64,000 nucleotides of DNA from Archegozetes longisetosus (taxonomy: Eukaryota > Arthropoda > Arachnida > Sarcoptiformes > Trhypochthoniidae), in contig JAEMBT020000001.1 in assembly GCA_018873245.2 (NCBI GenBank), positions 18,726,220 through 18,790,219 of the forward strand, written 5' to 3'. Each line of letters starts with the position of its first letter. Position 1 is the first letter of the stretch. The translations under genes and the position numbers were made by a program. Positions 43,689 to 57,382 of the stretch are shown here, in pieces. Below the pieces are notes generated by a model. It was not told where the DNA came from, searched no databases, and was given only the letters and a program-made list of their open reading frames with translations.

Positions 43689-45931
43689 TGATACGTCTAA
43701 TATAGCTGAAGTCGCAGAGGGATTTTATTTATTTGAATCCATAGAGTATTGAATGTATCTTTTGCACATAATAAGAATAAAATTTTCAAACTTGACTCAA
43801 TTTAAAACTACTCGAAACGATATAAAGCTTTGAAAATTTCATTTATGATCAAATTCATTTTTGAGATGAAACAAAGTGAGAAACTTCTTAATGGGAATAA
43901 CAGGAAATAAAACTATTGATTCAACTTGTCTTTCTTTCAAAATAAACATTTAACAAAACAGTTGCCTTTCAAAATGCTTGAAAAGCAAACAAAAGTGTTT
44001 ATAAATAAAACTAATTTTACGCTACTCTAAATGCAAATGCTATTTGACAGCACCTGAGAGTAATAAGTTTTTATATATTAATATGTTAAAATGCAAATAT
44101 CTTTTTTGAAAGCAACATTTTGCACATCAAATGCTTGATTGAGACTGTTTTCATGCAAGCCAAGCGATCAAGCCATCAATATTGACTTTTCTTTAATTAT
44201 TTTCTTTTATTATTATTGTTATTTCGATCGAGTAATAGTATAGTTTACTGGATCAGATTGAAAATCTACTTTTAATAGTAAAAATGAGAAACTTTATAAT
44301 CGAATGTCTTCTTATGGTTACTCCACAATATCTTTAATCTTGCTAAGATTATTAATTCTGATTAATTTTTCGAAATGCTTTCTCATGATTGAGTTTTTAG
44401 TTTATGAAAAATCTGAATTGTAATGTATAATCAGAATTGCTTTAAGAAATAAAAGCACTCTCCTTAGCGAAAATTGCGTGCATTTATCAATCTTATATGG
44501 CATCTATGCAGATTGATAGATAAAGCACAGTTTAGTTAATTAAACAAAATAAATTATATTTATATTTTATTACTTTTACGCTTTTTGGATACTTCAAATA
44601 ATTGGATTTTTGTGATAACACTTTAAGGGTTTTTACTCATAAAAGCAAAAATATGCTAAATTCATGACTTAAAACAACATAAAAAAATTTAACAAAGAAT
44701 TAAGTCAAATATTGCTAATAAAGCACAGGATGCGCCACTTAGAAGTGAAGACAATTTGAAAGTATTCGAGTGAAACGATTATCATTCTGCAAAACCTGAT
44801 CATTATATCCATTAAAAATGATCATTAAATTCATTAGAAGCTCAAAAAACAATAAGGCGTTGAAAATGAATTTCAGATCATTTAAAACACCTAACAATTG
44901 AATAGTTTGACAGAATAGCATAAATTTAAATTCAGAACACTAGCTAAATATGAAAATTAATAGAGGATTAAAACTTTTTAAAAACTGTACGTAATAAGTA
45001 GAGCCATGAAAAGTATGTATTCATACATATATTTAAAGTTGTTTAAAGTTGTCTTCCCCTTAACTTCCCCTAATTATGTCAATACATTTACAGCCTATCA
45101 ATATTTTAACACATAATCAATCAATGGTTGACGTTATTATTGTGGATCAGCCATAAAATATGCTTTGCTAACTTTCGTTTATAACCATAGTATTGGGGAA
45201 AGGGAACGAGATGCTCTGATACCTCACACATGATTCGTGCAAAAATATGTATATTTTATGGCTTTAGAAATAAAAACCAATTCATATCTACTTGAAATTT
45301 CAATTGAAAGGTTAAGTTTTTTGTGTTGAACCTCTTCAGAAGACAGTTTAATCTTTAAATCGATCACTTTATTTTAGTACTTATTCTCTTATGTATTGAG
45401 CATTTTGAGTGAACTCAATTTAATATTGTTTTAATACAAAAAATAGAAATAAAGTATACTTGCTTGAATGGGAACACTGCTAGTGTCAAACTTCAAAATG
45501 TCTAAACTCTTTTTCGTACTACTAGCAGATCTTTATTCTTTATAAAATCAAAATACTTTGAATCTATATAATTGAAGTTGAAACAATTTTATGGGTGGAC
45601 TTAGGAAGTGGGAGCTCCTGGAAATACCTCAATTTCCCTGCATAAATTAACAAACTTACAAAGTAAAAGCAAACAAAGATTGCAAATTAAATAGAAACTA
45701 TATTGAAAGTGGACAATTCTTAACTTCATTCGATCAAATTTGAAAAGATAAGTCATTCAATTTGATGAATCAAATTTTATCTTTTCAACATTGATTTATG
45801 ATCTTGAAAATTATTTCATTAGATTAGTTTTTGCTAATTATGGTGATAAATTTCTAAAATTTCAATTGTTTTGGGACTTTAATTATATATTTGAAGTAGT
45901 TTCAGAAGATTTTCTAATGTGAAGTCTCGCT
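43689..45931. other. AT-rich intergenic sequence, nothing seen
   Basis: No gene or repeat was recognised. A 60-codon minus-strand frame at 44739-44921 is unsupported. Confidence 0.4.
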
Positions 45932-45973
45932 TCCTAAATTTAACATCCTAAATTTAACATCCTAAATTTAATT
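45932..45973 (+). repeat. 14-bp minisatellite, 3 units
   Basis: TCCTAAATTTAACA twice, then TCCTAAATTTAATT. Confidence 0.95.
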
Positions 45974-48900
45974 AATTTCGTTAATATATGGTGTAAAGAA
46001 GATATATCGTATAAAGAAATATTGAGTATTATAAAATCCTATAAATCATAATACTAAATTAAATGCATCGAAATTTCAGAGAAACTTATTTTCAATTGAA
46101 ATGTGGTTGAATAAATAATTTATGATCTAAGAGATTTTTTTATACTGTTTGAAGCATTTTCCAAGAAATGAGTGCTCGAAATAAGGTTTGAGTAATAGGC
46201 TTTAATGTGAGCTATAAGTTATTTTCGTTTTTGTCAGCGTAATTTTTCAGGGATTCAATAATACCGCCTGATTACAAGTTAATTGATATTAATTTTCAAT
46301 ACTGTGTAATTAAAAGTTTAAATTGTAGCTAATTTGTAAACCAGAAAAATAAGGTAATCAATCCGAGAAACAGCTATTTAGAGACAGAAAATGAGTATTA
46401 GACATTACGAAATTAGACATATGTGAGTGTCTATGCTTCAATCAGTAGACAGTGTCAACAAAATCAAGAAACAGCTGCTGTAATCGTGATTCAATTTAAA
46501 ATTTTTATTTTCGGATCCTCTTACAGAAAGTGTCTGAAAAAATATTCAAAAGTATATTTAGGTATCAACACTTGTAAAGTATAGATATGACATAAGACAA
46601 CTTTGAAAGTATTAGTTGAAGATTTATAAATGAGAGTTAAGTCAAAGACGATTGAGCCATATTTTGTTGAAGAGAGTGAATGGTAAAAATAAAATAGTAA
46701 CAATTTGAAAGAATATACGATCAATATTTTAAAATGTCGAAAGATCCTGTTAGTCTTGACCGAACAACTTAAAACTCGAATTATAATAAGATTAATGTTT
46801 CTCAGCTTGTAAGTCAATGGCAGGATATGTCAATGATTAGAAGCGAATAATTTTGAATAGCATACGATAAGTTGGAGTGTGATTTTGTTAACAAACTTCA
46901 ATCACATCTCTAATACTGGTATTACGTAAATTTAGATTTATTGATTATTTTTTAGTTCAATGATACGTGAGATTCGCCCACTTAATAACTGAGATTTAAA
47001 AGTTTTTCATGAGCTGATTCGATAGCTGTCATTTGAATGGATACCTTATTTTGAAAGTTAAAAATATATAAGTTGTTAAAATTAAATTAAAAAAGTGTGG
47101 TATTGGAGGCAATAGAAATAATATAAAAGTTATCGAAGGTGAATCGTTGGCACGAGATAAAAGAAAAACTCTTCAAATAATAAATTAACGCTTGATATAA
47201 AGGAAAAACATTTAATTAAGAGTAATTATTAATGTTAGCATTTATTCTGCACTTTATTATCTGACGGGCATACCTACAGAAACTAATAAATTATAAGAAT
47301 TACTCTGACTGTAAAAAATAGCAAAATGTAATAAACAAAAGTTTTTTAGAAAATATAAAATCTGGTTTGGCACTTAAACAGTTAAACTGATAGCATTTGT
47401 AATGATAGACCAATGGACTGAGGATAAAAGAAGTTCTTTTATAACTTTATTTTATCCTTAGCTCAGAGCCAGTCATTTTTCTCATTAGATATGCCAAAGG
47501 GAGCCATAAATATTTGGAATAAAGAAATAAATTATGTTTTCCTAATTATACAAAAGTAACTCAAATAAGAACTGTAGAGTCGTTTAAAAGAATAACTTTC
47601 AAACCAGTGTTTTCAGTGAACCTAACCTAACCTAACCTATAACACTACTAAATCATATTAATGGCTCATAAAAAAAGGTATAAAAAACTTAATTATGTAC
47701 TTATAGAGAAGATGTTTTCTTGAGGTTTAGAAACTTGAGGTTTGATATTACATGAAACAGCGATTTTTCTAATTGTTTTATTGCTCTTTTAACATTATTT
47801 AGTGCTTATAATATTTCAGAACAATCCAAACGTATGATTAGCGAGAGAGTAAAGCAATCCTATTTAAATAATGTATCACATCAATTTTCAAATACTCTTG
47901 TCGTTAAAGTTACAACTTCATTAAGCCTTTTTGACTTTTAAACTACTCTCTGGTGATTAAACTGACGATTTTTGTGTTTCTTTTCGATCCATCTCATTAC
48001 GCCTTGCGTCTCTTGTACTGATTTGGGGATCGGTTAATTGCTACCATTCCTAATCGTCCTTAATTGTACACTTGTACACTTAACTGTCCTAATTTTAATT
48101 ATTTATTCTTCTGAACATATTCTTTGTCAAAATTTGATTTTTATCAATAACTTCCTGAAATATAGTATAATATTTGCAAATTAAATTTGATTTATTCATC
48201 GTTATATTCTCCATTGAATTTGAATTAAGCTTGAGTATCTTGAATATAATGAATCAAGATTCTAACCATTTCTGCCAGCCGACCAATTATCTAAAGACTT
48301 TATTCTAGTATCTGAAATGAATGTATTTATAAACTGAGGCAATATTTGTTGCATATGCATAAGTTAGGAGCACAAGTTGTTGGTTCGATCCGAACCTGAA
48401 ATTTGTTGGCAACATTTTCTAAAGAAAATATTCAGTGACGGTGTTCTCTAATTTATTAGATAAGTTGTTTTTATTGAATTAAAAGCGGTTATTTCTGATA
48501 GATAGGGCTATATTTATTCAAATACAGATATTGATACTTTATAGCTATTCACAAACATGTACTCAATAATTATACGTTAGACCAAAGCTTGTTATAATTT
48601 TTGGGAGCATGTGGAGCACAAAAGCATGTTTTCATGTGAGTAATGCATATACGCCGAAAGCATAGGATTTAATATGAATTCAAAACACACATGAATTTCA
48701 CATGCCATAGGAAAATAGTGACATGAAAAATTTGACATGTTATGCAAAATTACGCTGAGTTACCCATTATTATATAAAATTAAACTTAGTATTCATGGCA
48801 TCACAGTCTGCTTGGAAAATAAATTTCTGCCTCATACAAACGCTTTTTTCAGTCTGTTTCTATCAGTGACTGGTCCACATAGCATGAAAAATAACAAACT

Positions 48901-51900
48901 TTAGCCCCCGTTATATGTTTGAGTTTAATTATAGATAAGAAGTGATCAAATCTTTCAAGAATCACCAGAACCTTTAATTTTTGCCAAAAAGAGTAATTGA
49001 TTCTGGGTGAGTTGTGAGACTCTCAAAATCTTGTTGAGATTGTGAACAACTGCACTAGAATACACAAAGTATAATTTTTCATGCACAAAAACTTCCTATA
49101 AAATCATTTATAGTTTAAGAGCAGAACTTCTTCATAAGCCATTTCGTTGGTAAATATGCAAATACCACTATCTTTTTAAATGTCATGTTTAATGCAACTA
49201 TCCATACAAACTTCGATTTTCGCGTTTCTCATCTATTTTTGGTTAGAAATATTGAATATTTATGTCAAAAACATTTCGAGAATTAGTTTTTTAATCATTG
49301 ATATGAATAAAAAAAATAATTGCAAAACTGCCAACGCATTTCGCTATTCTACTGAATCGTCTTTCAAATTGAGGAACGAGTAGAAACATCGAGAAAAAAC
49401 CAATCACGATAAATATGAACCAAGTACTGTGATTCAATGATCAATTTGATTCATACTCTATTTATTTGAGTTAAAGTAAAAGTTTTTCTCATTCAGTCTA
49501 TTCTAGTTGAAAGTTGTATTTTGAATTTCTGTCATCAAGAGGGAAAGATTACTAAAACCAATGTTGAAACGAGAAACTTTTGACAAATATTCTTCAGAAG
49601 TTTAGTTTGGAGGCTAAAATATTTGAATTTGATTATTTTCTAAAACTGGTCTACCTTTAAATACATGAAAGTATTCACAACTACAAGAGAATGTTTTGAC
49701 AAATTATTTATTATGAATTATTTGAGCTAAACGTAAAGATGTTGTGAAAAAGAGAAATATTTCATTTTATATTGAATGATAGGCACGTATTTGAGCTTTT
49801 AGGCATTATTACTTAAGATAAATCATCAATAAATTGTATAAAATAGTAAAATAAATTTTAGCTTAATCTATACGATGTTTACCTCGAGTGAATTGATTTG
49901 AGCACAATTCCTACCTAACACCGAAGCATTAATCACAATAAGGAATTCGGTCGCTAACCAATAGACATTAATTTTTTCTTTCCAAAACGTTTGACGATCT
50001 CTAGTGAATTAATTCAGTCTCTTTAAGTTAATTACTTTTAGACACGAACTATCTGTTAATAATTGATTGTCAACTATTTCAATATTATACAAAACTAGAT
50101 TTAAAAGTTTTAAGTAGTAACATCTTAATTATTTAAATATTAGTTTTAATCATTTTCCTACTTCGAGCATGTATTTTGAAAAATTGACTCAAACTAATCT
50201 CTGAAATCCACAAGTAGTTGATATTGAATAATAAGGTTTGTACCATTTCTATGAAGTTTCGTCGTGTGAGTAAATGTTTCTATTAATAAAATGTTCATGT
50301 TTTGATATTCAAATTTAATCTTATCAAAGTATAAAACTTGTATTTTTATCTATAAGAGAATAGTGAGTAAACAAAAGTGTTAACTCAAGCTCAAAAAGCG
50401 TGCGAAGTCCTTGCGAAATAGATTCACAGAATATTTTGTGGTATTTGCATTGAGAAAGTATAAAAAATGCATAATTGCAGTAATGTGCGTAATAGATTTT
50501 GGTAGGATAAATATTTGATAGAACATTTTCTATACTAAGTTAAGCCAATAATTTGTAGAGAAGCGATTGCTGACATATACTTTGTAAACATGTTGACTAA
50601 CCAAAAGTTAGTAATAATATAATTACAGGATTCATTTGACCAAGATAGGCGTTTAGGTGATTAACACTTAATGCTGTCCAATGAAAACTTCTTACTTCTG
50701 TATAATTAGGTTGACTGAGTTGAAGCGTTATAAACTGAAAATGGTTTTATCGATATAAGAAAAATAATTGCCAAGATACGATAGTAAATTTTCAAGACCT
50801 ATATCACTAATTTAATTTTCAGTCTTATACTAGTGATAAATACGATTATTCACGTGATAACCAAAGGTTTAGAGCGTTAAATCTTCAAAATTTGATTAAT
50901 CTTTTAGAAAAAAATAATATTATCAATAGCATGAAAGTTGTTTTTTCAAGGTTCAAATACCTCAAAAAAACTCAAAATTGATTTAAAAACATTTATTGCG
51001 TAGAAGAGTTTCATCGTTGTAATGTTTCAATGTTTTGAATACTTAGTCCTTTGATTAGATTCAGTCAAGTTTCTAACATTTTTGATGATTTATGACTTAA
51101 TAAGCTTATTGAGAAGCTTGTTAAATGACGCTAAAACACAATTCCATTAGATGTGCACTTACCTATAGCTAGAAATGAGCAAAATCAGAGCTTTAGTCGA
51201 GCTGCAGTTGAATCGCAGCGTAACTCAAAGTTAGCTTAGACTCTAAGCTAGCTTATGCTCACCACTATTCAAGGCAATAAATTTTCTGAGAATAATATTG
51301 CTATAGTTCTTTCGACTCCCCTTTAGATAAGAATGTGAGACCTTATTTCTGAATCAGTTGATGACATGCAATAATTTGTATTTTGACATTTATTTAATGA
51401 GCCGAAAACTCCAAACGTTAGTGTTTTGCATGATCTGAAAGCAAACAAATTAAAGGACCACACAAATGGAATACCATAAGAACATTTATCGGGAAACAAG
51501 GCATCAGATGGTTTGATAAACAAAAGATCGGGTTGAAGTTAAAAGCGAAAGGCGGCGAGGAGAGAGGTATTGGATCGTAAATAGTAATTGAATTACGTTG
51601 TTGCATTGACTAAAGTAAATAATCTATCAGATCATACCATATATTTATAATCAACTTAGCACTAGCAAAATAATATAATATGAAACACACATTTTAACAG
51701 GTGATAAATGCAGATAAAAAGCCACTTCTAGTTTCAATTTGCTTTTAGAGATATGCTTATTATGAAAACTTACTCCTCATTATAGTCACGCATTCCTTCC
51801 AGTTGGCAAAAAGTTAATTTAATACACGGAAAATTGTGCTCTAAGACATGATCTTAAATTAACATTTTCACTCAATAACTATCGGCTACAGATGCTCTAA

Positions 51901-52804
51901 TATATTTCGATTAAATAAAATATAGAGGATGTGATAAATAGAAAATATGATGTACTTCAAATTTGTAATGCAATGCTTCTTTTGAAAAATAACACCAATT
52001 ATGATCTACCAACTTATCTAAGAGTTTACACTAAAATTCGTCTATCTAGCAATAGTTATTAAACTCATAGTGAACAGATTTTGTTAGAATCAAGTTCACA
52101 GAGAAAGTAGTTTTTGTAAGCCAAAATCAGATAATCATATCTTAATATTTGTAGTGTTGTACGCATCAGCGCACACCCAGTGCATAGAATTCGAGAAAGT
52201 TTTATTCGTAACTTCTAAAATTTAGATTCAAATTGAATCATTTTCTCTTACAAACTAACTAAATAATAAATTTGAATAAGATAAGGTCTTCATAAAGTAA
52301 TGTTTTCATAATTGAATTATGCAACCAGAAGAAGCGTCACACTTTTGAATTGGCTTAAGCATAAGTTAGATACTTACCATCTAACCCCTACCAAATTTCA
52401 TTGAATTTTTCGATCCACCTGCACATTTTTATATGTTTCATGGTCTCTAACTTATTCTTGACTAGTAATCATAAATTTTCGATCCCATCCAAGTCTGGAG
52501 ACATAGTGAGCAATACATGACAAATTTCTGTGCGCTCCACTTCAGATCTTCCTGTTGCCACTTTATACCGACGATTGAACTCCCTTTTTGGAGTTATAAA
52601 TCATTGAAAAGGGACATTTTTGCCTTTCATTGAATCATTTTGGGGTTTTTACACTTGATTATCGCATCAAAAATGTTTAGGTATCATTTGAAAGTACGCA
52701 GAAAGTTTCCTTCGAATTGATATATATCATGGAAAATTTCAGCTTCAATGACATAAACCAATTCAATTGAAAGGTTTAGAAAAGATTTATCTAATTTCTA
52801 TATA
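45974..52804. other. Long AT-rich stretch with no supported gene
   Basis: Nearly 7 kb without recognisable exons, TIR pairs or RNA genes. A 98-codon minus frame (46521-46817) has noncoding composition. Two overlapping minus frames (51323-51523 and 51418-51606) lie in slightly GC-richer DNA and could be a frameshifted remnant, but I recognise nothing in them. The only named feature is a CCTAA tract at 47621. Confidence 0.35.
47621..47639 (-). repeat. Interstitial telomere-like (TTAGG) tract
   Basis: Nearly four perfect CCTAA units, i.e. TTAGG on the minus strand. Shorter tracts occur at 208-217, 11564-11577, 34471-34482, 57494-57503 and 60121-60132. TTAGG is the ancestral arthropod telomere unit; an isolated four-unit tract may also be chance. 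Confidence 0.6.
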
Positions 52805-53100
52805 CTAGGGTTGAAAGTAATCAAATGGTTGGTTTTAAGGTTTTCGTCGAGCGTACTTTTGACCAAATAAAACCAATTGGTTTACCTTTAATAGTGAGCT
52901 TAAGGCTCTACCGCCAGCTGTGCAATCTCTCTGTGAGAAAATCTGATCTACTGTTGCTGTAAAAGAAGAGCTTTAATGCTGTAATCGTTAACCCTTGAAG
53001 CACTCAAATTCAGATTGCGCAATAGTTTTAAGAAATAACGTTTCTTCTTATTTAACTGAAATCGCTGTTTTAACCAACTTTTGTAGCAATTTCAATTAAT
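52805..53100. mobile_element. Possible short TIR element with coding-like core
   Basis: The left TTGAAAGTAATCAAATGGTT and the right read inward TTGAAATTGCTACAAAAGTT, followed on both sides by GGTT(T)TAA, suggest inverted termini. The core is GC-richer and a plus frame reads FNSELKALPPAVQSLCEKI before a stop, then STVAVKEEL before another. This is suggestive of a broken transposase or other protein fragment that I cannot assign. Confidence 0.35.
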
Positions 53101-54835
53101 TATATTTTAAAGTATTTCAAATCTTGTCATGCGATGGACGTAATCGTTTAGAAGTTAATAAGTCTTTTCTCTAAGCTGATTGTTAGTTAGTTCAAAGTCG
53201 GCAAACATTTTGGAAACAAATTAAATTAGAGTTGAGCTCTTATAAAATATTTGTTTCAAAGCTACTTCAATTACATTAATTTGTTTAATTATTCAGTCAT
53301 CAACGAAATGTTAGGAAAATAAGTCATGTTTTTAATTAACACCATCTCAAGTATTCTCTTCTAATCAAACAAATTAATTATTTTCAGTTAAGCAAATTCA
53401 CACTATGTTATACTGATCTTATTTTAATTAAATTTTTTCAGATTAATAGCATTATTCGAGAAAATTAATTAATTTATTACTTTGCTTCTATGTCTTCAAA
53501 AGTGGTCTAACTTTTCAACAGATAATGTCATTCAAATAGGTGTGAATTTAATTTTCAATTTAGTCTTATTCTCGTTTGTTTCAATCAATGCCACATTTAA
53601 GCTTAGATTTCAATCTTGTTCTCTATTCAAAAGTTAAGCCTTGAAAATAAGCATTAAATGGAACATTAATTAGTGTCTTATTTCTAATCATAAGCTCATA
53701 ATATGACAACTTTCTTCTAATCGATAAATTTGATTAATTATTAATTTTCAGTGATGATTGATTGGTTTTTATCGAAAACGTAGGTTTTCACGACAGCTGC
53801 TTCTAAACATCAATTCTATTCAGCTGAATATTCAGGTCTAAAAGTTATTCATCGTTTTATTTAAAGGAATTTGGAAATATTTCCTGAAAAATCATCACAG
53901 CTTTCAAACAAAAAATAAACCTATTTATGATTGCAATGGTTTAAAATACGTGATAGTTTTAATATGAAAACATAAATGCATGTGACTTATTAAAACAAGT
54001 TTTATAGCACTTTGTCGGTCAATCTTTCAATATGAGAACAGAAAACATTTTTGGAACTCTATCTAATCGGAGTGTAAAGAAGAGGTAAAAATAAGCTGAA
54101 CTCAACTTTCATAAATACCATTATTTCTATTTGAAGAAATTGTAGAAGAGGAAGAATGAAACATTTTTATCTGAGACAATAAAGATAAAGATAAACGTTT
54201 CATATCTGCTACAAATGCATGAATCGTTTATTTGAGTAACTTAATACTTGGTCGAGTGAGCGCTATAAAGTGCTGTATGCATATGCATATTATTTCAGCC
54301 TTCAATAGCACTGATCCAACAACTTGTACTTAATTGAAAATTAAAAGTCTAGCTGCATAATGTCTTAGTAAACGTTTCACTAAAGCCATATAAACAACTG
54401 AATCTTGACTTAATTTGAAATTTAGTGGAAATTTGACGAAAATTATAGGAAGCCAATCAGTAGCTTGAATCGCATGACTGACGTGATACTCATTACCTAT
54501 GCAAATAATGGCATCGTCACACACTTAATCTTTATTATAAATTTTCACTCACTCAGAGCAATTTTATTTCAAATTCGGCCTCATTTTGTTTTAATCGCAA
54601 AACTTTACACATCGCTAAAACTTGTGATAAGAAAATATTAACTTCGATATTTGTCTTTCCATAAACTAGAATTATTTCTTTTGCGCAACTTTTTAAGATC
54701 ATCTATTGCGCTTCAAATTATATTGTTTCTCAACTCATAATTTGAGGTTTCTGACACCAAATTATTTTTAATGATTTTTAAACAAAGATTTTCTAGTCTT
54801 CTGAACTCGAAAGTTTCAGTCCTTTGGAGAGAAAG

Positions 54836-54839
<4 letters not shown>
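53101..54839. other. AT-rich intergenic sequence, nothing seen
   Basis: No gene or repeat was recognised up to the GA microsatellite. Confidence 0.4.

Positions 54840-54881
<42 letters not shown>
54840..54881 (+). repeat. (GA)n microsatellite, 21 units
   Basis: Uninterrupted GA run. Unlike the one at 15729, I see no MITE termini around it. Confidence 0.97.
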
Positions 54882-54885
<4 letters not shown>

Positions 54886-56577
54886 TATTTTATGATAATT
54901 TTATGTCTGTATTGTGATTCCGGAACCCATTGAATAGAAATTTGAGAATGAAAAGTCGTTAGTTAACAAAGCTATTAAATACTAAACATTGTAAAATATA
55001 AAACAAATTTTGATAAGATCTAAACGTGAACGGCTAAGAATGAATTTTTTCGTAAATTAGCTTGATATAAAAGCGATTGAAAACTACCTTGGACTACAAG
55101 GCTCCTCGGCCTATACATAGACAATTCTTAAGTAGTAGAATATAGGAATTTTAATTATTAAGACTAAATTTATTAAATAAGTCTATAGGAATAAATCAGC
55201 CAAATTGCAGTTTTTTTTTTAAGAAAACTAACGGAAAGCTATAATTATATATAGCCTCAAATAACAAAATTAACTCTTAAGCTATTGATAAGGTTTAAAT
55301 AACTGATTCATTACGAAGTATGAAGCTTTAAGGAAATTTTGCTTTTTATTTGTTTTATAGTGTTCCTCTTAATACTCTCAGAAAAATCTGATTTCATTTC
55401 TAAATATTTTCAAACATGGATTTGCACAAATCTCACAAACAATGGAAAGCCGAACAAATACAGAAGAAAAATTGTCACATTGTTTTGACACAAAGTTCAG
55501 TCTTGAGCCAAAGATTTGAAATCTATTGAGATTGAAAAGTTTTCAGTGGAAGCTTTTGAATGGATACCTGAGGCTGTATCGAATATAATCTTTCCTTGAT
55601 AGAATGATATCTATTAAATTACAAACCTAATTCTGATCTGGACTACCGAAATCGATTGTATCAATAATCTATTTGGACGTTTATTTAATTTTATTTCAAG
55701 TTCAGTATTGACTATCAATCGAATTTCATCTAAGATAGAAACAAATTTATTCATTTCCATAAAAAATAGATCCTTTTAAATGAGCGGTTAATAACGGATC
55801 ATTTAGATCCCCAAAAGATTTGACTGATAACTAATAGCTTTCGAAAGAAATTCAATATTTTCGATGAATCAGATTTGGAAAACATTTGGGGGAAAATTCA
55901 GATTTGAAGATTAAACCAGAAGTAGGGAAGCGTCGCAGCTTATAAAACGGTGTGTACTATGAATGCAGCTTTGCATTTGCATCTAAAACGTATTATAACA
56001 ACTTGATATGTAATAATTAATGTTAACTGCCAATGAAATTGTTTGTCTATAAGTCTGACTAATACTTGAGGATCGAAACGACTTATTTATGAAGTGAGTG
56101 ATAGGTACTAATAAGAAGTCTGGAGATAGTTTCAAGGCTTTAAATAGGAATTTGAATGATATAGCTATTAAACAGTATAAGGATTTTGAATAAAGAAAAT
56201 CCATTAATTAACTGCTCCGGAGTGGGTTTTACTCGCAAAACACTTCAATATTTAAAGATTTTCAATGAAAAACTACTTTATTCTATATTTGAATGCAATG
56301 CATAACTTGTTTATACAAAGTGGTCGCTAAATATTTTTCTCTTCTGGTTTTCGAGCGTTAAACAAAACATGTTTTAAAAGCTTTGATACCTCTAATCAGA
56401 AGGTGCTTCACGACTAGTGTGGCATTTGTAAGAATAAGGCTGAGACGTATAGGTGAACAAAACCAGCTCTTTTTTTAATCTTCCAACAATTTCTGCCCCT
56501 TTTTTCATTCCTTCTATTTTTAACTCTTTCCTTTTTTTATTAATTCTTTGTTTTTGATTACTTCGTTTTTTGAACAG
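54882..56577. other. AT-rich sequence upstream of the GATA gene
   Basis: No gene is seen. The right edge is a long pyrimidine-rich tract (about 56465-56577) ending in TTTTTTGAACAG, which could be a splice acceptor for a 5'-leader exon of the GATA gene. Confidence 0.35.
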
Positions 56578-57186
56578 ATAATTTTGAAAAAAGAAACGGA
56601 TAATGATTAGTGATAAATACGAGAATCTAATACGTTTATTAATGCAAACCGTGAGACGTATAATGAAAGTGTAATTACTATAAACATTTGTTGTGATATG
56701 GATAGACTTTCTCTCAACAGTGTATTCTTCGGTGGCACTGAGAAGTGGCTGAATTATCTAAAGTGATAGTATGAAAGAGCAGATGGTCCTTTAGATGTTG
56801 TTTTATTTAATATAACAACAATTGTCTACGAAGTTGTTGGTTGATGTTTCAAAATGAAAAATGGAGATATTATACATCACAACATTATAAATAATGAACA
56901 TAATTGTGCTTATAGTGAAACAAACTTGTGATAACCGGATGCGCTCTTCAAGCAAAAATTACGTTTTCACCAATGCATCGAAAATTTTTTCTCTAATTAC
57001 TTTAATTTGTCTCTTGTTAGAACTAAAAATCGTAATAAATCAGTTTTACGTAACTATATCTTTAACAGAACCTTTGTGATAAGTCAACGACAACCTTACA
57101 ATAGACGCTGTACAACTATTTGTTTAAGTTTTTTGTCAACGACTTAAACACCGAAATCACCACAACTGATATTTATATCTGATTGT
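56578..57186 (+). promoter_or_regulatory. Presumed 5' leader of the GATA gene
   Basis: Between the acceptor-like site ending at 56577 and the start codon there is no in-frame coding extension: an in-frame TAA lies at 57145-57147, 42 bases upstream of the ATG. Several upstream ATGs occur, one opening a 61-codon frame (56894-57079) that I take as leader sequence rather than a gene. If the leader is real it would be about 600 bases. The true transcription start may lie outside or upstream. Confidence 0.35.
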
Positions 57187-57382
57187 ATGGATGTCAATGC
57201 CAATAATTCAGGTGATTCGAGAGAATGTGCGAATTGTGGCACAACATCCACTCCGTTGTGGCGGCGGTACGGTCCCGGACACTTCTTGTGCAATGCCTGC
57301 GGACTATACCAACGCGTAAATGGAAATCATAGGCCATTAGTGCGTAATATCAGAAGATTGTCGTCAACTACTAGGCGTATCG
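57187..57382 (+). CDS. GATA4/5/6-like transcription factor, exon with N-terminal finger
   Basis: Encodes residues 1-65 of a GATA-family zinc-finger transcription factor, a nuclear DNA-binding regulator. Residues 14-38 form the first finger, C-X2-C-X17-C-X2-C, reading [17 protein letters not shown] then [19 protein letters not shown]. The family norm is RRDG and LYHKMNG, so Y28 and QRV are divergent. The chosen ATG follows an in-frame stop by 42 bases and leaves only 13 residues before the finger, very short for this family. A longer isoform could instead splice into the acceptor-like ATTCAG at 57208-57213. The exon ends ATCG|GTGAGA in phase 1 after the basic linker [10 protein letters not shown]; without splicing the frame runs 10 codons to a stop. 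It joins in frame to 62720. The gene symbol is withheld because orthology (pannier versus other GATA paralogues) needs a tree. Confidence 0.92.

Noticed and set aside
46521..46817. 98-codon minus-strand frame
   Set aside because: Extremely rich in Ile, Leu, Phe, Tyr and Ser with no recognisable feature; typical chance frame at this base composition.
48380..48402. GGTTCGATCC motif resembling a tRNA T-loop
   Set aside because: The flanking bases do not form a T-stem, and no matching D-arm, anticodon arm or acceptor stem lies upstream.
51323..51606. Two overlapping minus-strand frames in slightly GC-richer sequence
   Set aside because: Could be a frameshifted remnant, but no family is recognisable and no repeat structure surrounds it.
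56894..57079. 61-codon frame just upstream of the GATA start
   Set aside because: Out of frame with the GATA exon and of noncoding composition; most simply part of the leader or upstream DNA.
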